Source: CAYZTD01 sp964638155 (lineage in GTDB: Archaea; Thermoplasmatota; E2; DHVEG-1). Taken from it: 10,987 nucleotides of DNA. Shown here piece by piece: positions 5,834 to 10,987 of this stretch. Each line of letters begins with the position of its first letter. Within the stretch, counting starts at the first letter, position 1. Where the stretch lies: the NCBI GenBank assembly GCA_964638155.1, contig CAZWYI010000045.1, forward strand, positions 1-10,987, in the 5' to 3' direction. The notes beneath the pieces were generated by a model, which was given only the letters and a program-made list of their open reading frames with translations, had not been told where the DNA came from and did no database searches. The position numbers and the translations under genes were made by a program.

Positions 5834-6646
5834 TTATCCAAGCCCAAATCCTTTTTCCATAAGCTCTGTAAGATTATCTACAAAACGAGCAAGAGGACCA
5901 CCGTCTATTAAATCATGGTCAACAGTCATAGTCAAATGAAGAACCTCTCTGGGTTTTATTTTATCATCAATTACCTTAGGTTTTTTTATAATGCCACCTA
6001 CAACAAAAATAGTAGAAGCAGTTCCACCAAGTGGAACAATCCATCCATTGAACTTACCTTTCATGCCAATAGCAGTAACTGCAGTTGTACCCATATGTTT
6101 CTTTTTAAAAATACCTTTTCGTCTAACAAAACATACAAACAATTTTTTTAGAAAGGTAGGTGATTTAAGAACAAAACTTTCAAATTTAGTTAGTTTTTTT
6201 CCAAGAACTTGAGTTTTAAGTTCAATACCTTCTTTTTGAGCATTCCTTATTTCACGGGTTATATCATAAACAGTTTTTTCATTTGCTTTTCTAATAATAT
6301 AGACCCTTGGTCTAACTTCAGTTTTTGATTCTCGTTCTACAGGTACTGCAACATCAACATCTTCAAACTGGACAATTTTATTTCTACCCTGTTTATATGA
6401 ATTTAAAGATTTATGTTTCTTCATAGATTCAGAGATACATTTAATAACAAAGCCTGTGAAAGAAATTTTTTTACCAGTTTTTTCTTTAATATTTTTTATT
6501 TTTTTGCGAGCTACAGTTACATCAATTTCAAGAATCGCATGAACACTTTTTTTACGCCATCCTTCTTTTGTTACAATCTCTATATCCTTTCTATATTTAG
6601 AATAAGGAAATGTTTGATATTTTCCAATGTTATCAGACTTACTCAT
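5834..6646 (-). CDS. Stand-alone E2-type acyltransferase catalytic domain (2-oxoacid dehydrogenase E2 / CAT-like fold, 270 aa)
   Basis: The whole protein corresponds to the catalytic domain of a dihydrolipoamide acyltransferase. The active-site motif is 'DHDLIDGG' (243-250), with catalytic His244 and Asp248; 'GTTAVTAIGMKG' (186-197) aligns with the conserved Ser/Thr-Gly strand and 'EIDVTVARKKI' (40-50) with the family's early beta strand. It lacks the N-terminal lipoyl domain and E1/E3-binding domain found in true E2 subunits. It also has a basic segment (~150-183, KKLTKFESFVLKSPTF and following) in mid-domain. Stand-alone proteins of this type occur in several prokaryotes and their function is not settled. 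No E1, E3 or lipoyl-domain gene adjoins it. It might act on a lipoyl protein encoded elsewhere, or have become a different acyltransferase. The ATG at 6646 follows a possible own promoter; the upstream gene ends 25 bases before. Confidence 0.8.
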   Translation of the reverse strand: MSKSDNIGKYQTFPYSKYRKDIEIVTKEGWRKKSVHAILEIDVTVARKKIKNIKEKTGKKISFTGFVIKCISESMKKHKSLNSYKQGRNKIVQFEDVDVAVPVERESKTEVRPRVYIIRKANEKTVYDITREIRNAQKEGIELKTQVLGKKLTKFESFVLKSPTFLKKLFVCFVRRKGIFKKKHMGTTAVTAIGMKGKFNGWIVPLGGTASTIFVVGGIIKKPKVIDDKIKPREVLHLTMTVDHDLIDGGPLARFVDNLTELMEKGFGLG

Positions 6647-6671
6647 AATAAAAAAAATGAATCTTACAGTT

Positions 6672-6680
6672 TTATTTAAA
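6672..6680 (-). promoter_or_regulatory. Possible TATA box of the acyltransferase gene
   Basis: The minus strand reads TTTAAATAA about 26-34 bases before the ATG at 6646, overlapping the last codons of the upstream membrane-protein gene. This could give the acyltransferase its own short-leader transcript. No Shine-Dalgarno sequence precedes its ATG, in keeping with that. Read-through from upstream is equally possible. Confidence 0.35.
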
Positions 6681-9600
6681 TCTTGGTTTTATTTTTTTGT
6701 AAATAAAATTTGCAAAAACTAAAATTAAAGCAAAAACTGTGATATAAAAACCAATACCTGGCCCCCAGCTAGATTCAACTGGGATAGTTTCCTGCATACC
6801 AGGAACTGTGGTCATAACTTCTCCTTTCCCCATAAAACTACCGACACCAAGTTCAGTAACTAAAGACAAGGCATAGTAAAATAATCCTAGGATTAAAACT
6901 ATTAAAATAATACTTAGAATCATTAATGCCAAACTAGTTTTTTTGAATCTATTTTTAGATAAAACTGATAATAAAATTAGTACTGTAGAAACAATTAATA
7001 ATACTGATAATAGACTCAAAAGAGTTACTAATTCAGCTGGAAGCATGCTTATACTTCCACCCATACCATCAGGGCTTTCAGTGAAAGAAACCATTTTTGG
7101 CGGGTATAACATTGTAGAAGTGTTAGTTTTGATATTACCTGTTTCTCCATTTAAAACCCACCATGGTTGAAAAATTGCAATAATTAAAAGAAAAATTATT
7201 ACAGCCTTAATTGCAAAAGAATATTTCTTTTTATAAAACAAATAAACTGCAGAAATTATAAGACCAATTATAGCAATAATAGTTAAAGCCATGTGTAATA
7301 ATGAACCTGTATCTGTAACTATATCAAGAGTTTTTGAGCTTTTTATATCTATATTTTGATAGGCTACCTTTTCACCATCGATAAACACTTCTGAATAGTA
7401 TGCTCCAGGTGGAACAGTAAGAAAAGATTTACCTTTTTCATCTATTTCTGCTTCTATTTCTTTATTGTTCCTAGAAATTATAATTCTTCCAGTAGTTACA
7501 CTCTGTCCAATTAGATTTAAAATATTTAGATCTGTTTTGTATTCAGCTGGAAAAACCATTTCAACTGTTTTATCAGAATCAATGGTAATTTTATCTTCTA
7601 CTTCAAATGATTTGTATTTTAAAGTTAAACTATAATCTGCTTCTGGTAAATTTCTAAAAATATAGTTTTCACGATCTATTTTTTCTGAATTGATAGTAAT
7701 TTTTTCAAACATTTCATCGCTAGTTAGAAATAGATTAACATCCACTTCTGGAATAAAACCCCATTTATCTTTAAGTATTATTTTTAGATCATATAAATTA
7801 ATTTTAAAATCTTTTGAAAATGGTCTAAAATGGTTAAAATATCCTAGTTTTATTTTTTCTTCAGAAACTAAAAACCCTTTATATAAAACTCTTAAAATAT
7901 ATTTATTTCTTAAATTCGCAGGTGCCTTTAAATTAATTGATCCGTTTACATCAGTTTTACCATCTGAAATTATATTTCCTTCTTTTAAAAGATAGAACCC
8001 TACATTTTCAACACCATTTTCTTCTTGATCTTCTATATTAAAACTAGCTTTTGATTCAGCTGTACAACGAATTCTTAGAGTAGAATTTTTGTTTACCTCT
8101 AAAATTCCATAACCAATGTATTTTCTTTCTTCAGAAAAAATAGTGTTTTCTCTAAAAATTTTTACTACATAGGTTCCTTTTTCAATATCAGGAAAAACAA
8201 TTTTTTTAAAGATACTACTGTTTTTGAAATCAAAAATCCCTAAAACTGTTTTAATTGTTTCAATAAGACTTTTTCCTTCAAGGTCAAGGTCAACAGAGCC
8301 CAGGGCAAGCCGGGATACCGATCCTGATGATTTAAATTCATTTTCTTTATAGAGCTCTGCATAAATATAAGGTAGTTTTTTTCCAACAGCAGCAGATAAT
8401 AAAGATCCTAATGGAAAAGAAGGTGCCATATGAACAAAGGTTGTAAGAGTAAATCGCTCTATTTTTTCTTCTTCATCTTTTATTGTTATGTTTTCTCTAA
8501 GGCTTGGTATGATAGGTGCAGTTTTTTGAAAAATATCTGAATATTCATTTATTGTTTCAATTTCTTCATTTACTAGTGTAAAAAACACTATTTTATAGTT
8601 TACCGTAAATCCTTTTTTAAGGTTAGGAGTATGTTCTTTATTTTCATAGGAGTTTCTTGCTGCATAAAGGTTTCCAGTATCGGCTTCAAGACCAGGTAGC
8701 TTGATATTTTCTTTAACCCATGCTTTAACTTGAACTCCATCATAATCATCATCTGTAAAACCTTTATTTGAATCAAGTATTAAACCATGGGTTAGGCCTT
8801 TTTCTGGATCGTTTGAACATACCCATGCAGCACTTCCTAGATCTATATCATCCTCAGTTGATACAATTGGCTCTCTTTCAACTGTACTAGGGTTTTGTGG
8901 AACACTAAAATCATTTATTGTTTCATCTTCATTAAAAACATATAGTTCAGGAAGAATTGATCCAACATTCATTTTTTCAATAGTTGAGCTTCTTGATTTT
9001 ATTGATACAATACCACCATATGTCCCATCGACCATACTTGGCTCTTCAACATTTATATCTTCTAAAATTTCATGATAACAGTCAACAACAATTTTTTTGT
9101 TTTCAGACGGGCTGTAATAATAGGTGTAGATATTGTCAGAAAGGATATTTCCCTTAGGCGACTTACATTCAAGCCTCACTCTCACCATTAAATTACCTTC
9201 TACAAGAACTGTTTTTTTAACATTTTCAGCCCATGAAGTACCTATATAACCCGGTTGGGTATTTATTCCATATCTCATATCAAAAACAGCTAATTGATCT
9301 ATGTTATATGTTTCAACAATTTTTGTTTCAGGTTTAAACTTTAAAACACTTAGGGCAATGGGATTACCTAATAGTTCTCCTTTTTGAACAACTGAATAAA
9401 CAAAATTATCATTTTCTTTTATACCATAGTAATCAATATCTATTTTTTGGCCAGATATTGGTTCATAAAAATAATGAGAATCAGTTATTTCTAGGTGTTT
9501 TTCATAATCTACCGTATCTTTTTTTTCTGAATCATAATAAACATAGTATTTTTCGTTTCCATCTGCTTCTTTGGGAATTAAAAAAACAACGCTGCAAGAA

Positions 9601-9923
9601 GAGATATGTGTATCATCTGTTTTTTTTAGGTTATAAATTTGTGATTCGAGTTCGAGTAATTCTGATCCTATATCACAGCCAATTCTTACTGAATTATCTT
9701 TTTCATCTTTTGCATAACACGTGTTTTCAAAAATAATTTCTGTATCAATTGGCTTATATTTTGACTGTTCTGAACTTGTATCGAAAGGAATAAAAATTTC
9801 TTGAGAAAATTTATAATTTGAAATATCTAATTGTTTAATTTCATCTGCATTAATAGAGCTGGCAATAGAACTTAGAACAAAGATAAGAATTAATATTGCC
9901 GCAATATATTTTTTAACATTCAT
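6672..9923 (-). CDS. Large secreted, membrane-anchored surface protein with beta-sandwich domains and five C-terminal membrane helices (1083 aa)
   Basis: I do not recognise a named family. A Sec-type signal peptide lies at residues 1-27 (KK then a hydrophobic stretch to 'ASSINADE'). Residues ~28-600 are a large exported region with no motif I can name; a few Cys (69, 83, 110, 253, 282, 369) could form disulfides. Residues ~620-870 look like three successive carboxypeptidase-regulatory/CnaB-like beta-sandwiches, about 620-690, 705-790 and 795-870, with turns such as 'SDGKTDVNGSINLKAP' and 'DEKGKSFLTVPPGAYY'. Five membrane helices follow at ~875-896, 902-920, 961-988, 996-1020 and 1057-1075. 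Basic residues after helices 1, 3 and 5 (YKKKY, KNRFKK, KKIKPRFK) put the C-terminus in the cytoplasm and the two loops (QPWWVLNG...; GVGSFMGKG...) outside. It is probably a surface sensor, adhesin or envelope component; its role is unknown. A TATA-like box precedes the ATG. Confidence 0.7.
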   Translation of the reverse strand: MNVKKYIAAILILIFVLSSIASSINADEIKQLDISNYKFSQEIFIPFDTSSEQSKYKPIDTEIIFENTCYAKDEKDNSVRIGCDIGSELLELESQIYNLKKTDDTHISSCSVVFLIPKEADGNEKYYVYYDSEKKDTVDYEKHLEITDSHYFYEPISGQKIDIDYYGIKENDNFVYSVVQKGELLGNPIALSVLKFKPETKIVETYNIDQLAVFDMRYGINTQPGYIGTSWAENVKKTVLVEGNLMVRVRLECKSPKGNILSDNIYTYYYSPSENKKIVVDCYHEILEDINVEEPSMVDGTYGGIVSIKSRSSTIEKMNVGSILPELYVFNEDETINDFSVPQNPSTVEREPIVSTEDDIDLGSAAWVCSNDPEKGLTHGLILDSNKGFTDDDYDGVQVKAWVKENIKLPGLEADTGNLYAARNSYENKEHTPNLKKGFTVNYKIVFFTLVNEEIETINEYSDIFQKTAPIIPSLRENITIKDEEEKIERFTLTTFVHMAPSFPLGSLLSAAVGKKLPYIYAELYKENEFKSSGSVSRLALGSVDLDLEGKSLIETIKTVLGIFDFKNSSIFKKIVFPDIEKGTYVVKIFRENTIFSEERKYIGYGILEVNKNSTLRIRCTAESKASFNIEDQEENGVENVGFYLLKEGNIISDGKTDVNGSINLKAPANLRNKYILRVLYKGFLVSEEKIKLGYFNHFRPFSKDFKINLYDLKIILKDKWGFIPEVDVNLFLTSDEMFEKITINSEKIDRENYIFRNLPEADYSLTLKYKSFEVEDKITIDSDKTVEMVFPAEYKTDLNILNLIGQSVTTGRIIISRNNKEIEAEIDEKGKSFLTVPPGAYYSEVFIDGEKVAYQNIDIKSSKTLDIVTDTGSLLHMALTIIAIIGLIISAVYLFYKKKYSFAIKAVIIFLLIIAIFQPWWVLNGETGNIKTNTSTMLYPPKMVSFTESPDGMGGSISMLPAELVTLLSLLSVLLIVSTVLILLSVLSKNRFKKTSLALMILSIILIVLILGLFYYALSLVTELGVGSFMGKGEVMTTVPGMQETIPVESSWGPGIGFYITVFALILVFANFIYKKIKPRFK

Positions 9924-9952
9924 ACTTTAATTTATATATAATTATTTGTTAT

Positions 9953-9960
9953 TATTTATA
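9953..9960 (-). promoter_or_regulatory. Possible TATA box of the large surface-protein gene
   Basis: The minus strand reads TATAAATA about 30-37 bases before the ATG at 9923, giving a leader of only a few bases. A closer box, TATATATAA (9932-9940), is too near the ATG for a normal promoter. The stretch 9924-9981 is otherwise featureless. Confidence 0.35.
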
Positions 9961-9981
9961 ATTTCCTATAACCATTGAAAT

Positions 9982-10929
9982 TTATGTATATATAAAAGCT
10001 AAGAAGGGGATTATCATAAGAATAACTGCTATAATTCCAAGTAGTAACCCTAAAGAACTTAACCTGTATTTCTTTGGTAGTAACTTTTGAGACATATAGA
10101 TTACCGCTATTCCATAGAATAATACACCAACAACTCCAATGAATAAAAGTGTTAGACTTAGTAACAAGAAAAAGGATAGACCCTTATAAATCAGGATTGA
10201 CAAAGGAATACCTGTACATAGCACATATAAAATCAGATAAAGCAAGTATCTCTTATATGCTATTTTTTTAAGTTTTGGAATAATATTTTTAGAGGTCTGA
10301 TAAATCATTCTTGCGGCTGCTTCAAACCCGGCATAAATTGTTCCAAAGAAAGCAAAGAATACACTTACCTGGAACAATGGCTTTAAAAACGGCGAAATAG
10401 AAGTAAAAATCATAGCTTGCTTTTCAATAATATATATATCCGTTGGTAAAGTATCTTTTGTTCCAAGTAAGAACGCTCCACATATTACATATGCTGCAGA
10501 AATAATAGATACTACAATAAAAGCAATTGCTAGATCTACTTTAAGAGGAATCATAAGTTTTCTTGATTTTTTTACTTCACTATCTGAATCTGGTAGATAC
10601 GTAATTTTTCCTTTGTCTTCTATAAATCTTGAAATTGATTTCTCTTCAAATTCATCAGGATCTTTTTTATTTCTAAAAACACCCCAGCCTTTAACCTTAA
10701 TCCAACCTAGATATCCGACTAGGGGAATAATTGAAATTGTAAGGGTCCCCAAGTAACCTAGCATAAGCATAGGGATAGGTGTTTTTGTAAAACCTTGAAC
10801 TTCATCAACCCATCCAGGATATGAAGGTACATTTCCGAATTTAAAAAAACTAAAAAACATGTTTGCATAGTCAACATTTGTAATACTCTGTAAAACAAGT
10901 ATACCTGAGATTACAGCACCAATGCCCAA
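9982..10929 (-). CDS. Probable Nramp-like divalent metal transporter, N-terminally truncated (315 aa C-terminal part)
   Basis: Polytopic membrane protein with about seven hydrophobic segments, near residues 1-20, 52-75, 130-154, 181-205, 228-247, 251-280 and 291-314. A charged cytoplasmic loop (~76-125, FRNKKDPDEFEEK) separates segments 2 and 3. 'FGTIYAGFEAAARMIYQT' (195-212) and 'GNVPSYPGWVDE' (32-43) resemble long, divergent Nramp-type transporters, which import Mn2+ or Fe2+ with proton coupling. The metal-binding DPGN and MPH-type segments of typical Nramp would lie in the missing N-terminal part, so activity cannot be judged. The only start is TTG at 10929. Hydrophobic protein-like coding continues a few codons upstream (PYFII) until an in-frame TAG at 10954-10956 inside a GC-rich segment. 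This looks like a gene broken by an insertion, or by the end of an assembly, rather than a natural start. Confidence 0.55.
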   Translation of the reverse strand: MGIGAVISGILVLQSITNVDYANMFFSFFKFGNVPSYPGWVDEVQGFTKTPIPMLMLGYLGTLTISIIPLVGYLGWIKVKGWGVFRNKKDPDEFEEKSISRFIEDKGKITYLPDSDSEVKKSRKLMIPLKVDLAIAFIVVSIISAAYVICGAFLLGTKDTLPTDIYIIEKQAMIFTSISPFLKPLFQVSVFFAFFGTIYAGFEAAARMIYQTSKNIIPKLKKIAYKRYLLYLILYVLCTGIPLSILIYKGLSFFLLLSLTLLFIGVVGVLFYGIAVIYMSQKLLPKKYRLSSLGLLLGIIAVILMIIPFLAFIYT

Positions 10930-10939
10930 TATAATGAAA

Positions 10940-10987
10940 TAGGGGCTGTGCCCCTATAACCCCATTCCGCCTTCGCTTCCTCGGCAA
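10940..10987. repeat. GC-rich segment with perfect hairpin at window end (possible mobile-element or repeat end)
   Basis: The last ~48 bases are much richer in G+C than the rest of the window. They contain a perfect 8-bp inverted repeat, ATAGGGGC-TGT-GCCCCTAT (10939-10957), followed by C-rich sequence to the end. The segment interrupts the transporter gene with an in-frame stop. Such a hairpin is what one might see at the end of a transposable element (IS200/IS605-type ends or a MITE) or a dispersed repeat where assembly stopped. No transposase is in view, so the identity is open. Confidence 0.4.

Noticed and set aside
5915..6212. Plus-strand frames antisense to the acyltransferase gene
   Set aside because: Overlapping frames with no motif, opposite a gene with a clear catalytic signature.
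1..10987. CRISPR array, rRNA, transposase or toxin-antitoxin pair
   Set aside because: No regularly spaced repeats, no rRNA-like sequence and no such protein signatures were seen on either strand.

Overview
The window reads as AT-rich archaeal chromosome, most likely from an uncultivated Thermoplasmatota-like euryarchaeon; the lineage is an inference. The signs are an archaeal-type tRNA-Glu without an encoded CCA, TATA-like boxes about 25-30 bases ahead of several start codons, very A/T-biased codons, a geranylgeranyl-reductase-type flavoprotein, and the two-protein radical SAM lipoyl synthase system in place of bacterial LipA.

Layout. 107-301 (+) is a 64-residue winged-helix protein. 352-4926 (-) is a tight four-gene operon, transcribed lipoate ligase-DUF116 fusion -> LipT-like flavoprotein -> radical SAM 1 -> radical SAM 2, with overlaps of 17 and 8 bases and one gap of 19 bases. 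A divergent AT-rich promoter region separates it from 5120-5632 (+), an HTH protein with an apparently leaderless start. 5740-5814 (+) is tRNA-Glu(UUC). 5834-6646 (-) is a stand-alone E2-type acyltransferase catalytic domain with no lipoyl domain. 6672-9923 (-) is a large secreted and membrane-anchored protein with three predicted beta-sandwich domains and five C-terminal membrane helices. 9982-10929 (-) is the C-terminal part of a probable Nramp-like metal transporter. Its N-terminal part is missing, and it runs into a GC-rich hairpin-containing segment that fills the last ~45 bases.

The coherent system is the lipoyl-assembly operon. The ligase would load octanoate (or lipoate) on a lipoyl domain, the two radical SAM enzymes would insert the two sulfurs, and the LipT-like flavoprotein would supply electrons. 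The least familiar part is the cysteine-rich DUF116 domain fused to the C-terminus of the ligase, which puts a function-unknown, probably metal- or Fe-S-binding module physically inside the pathway. No lipoyl-accepting protein (GcvH, or E2 with a lipoyl domain) lies in the window. The nearby E2 domain is a possible but unproven partner. The divergent HTH protein could be a regulator of the operon, but only position suggests this.
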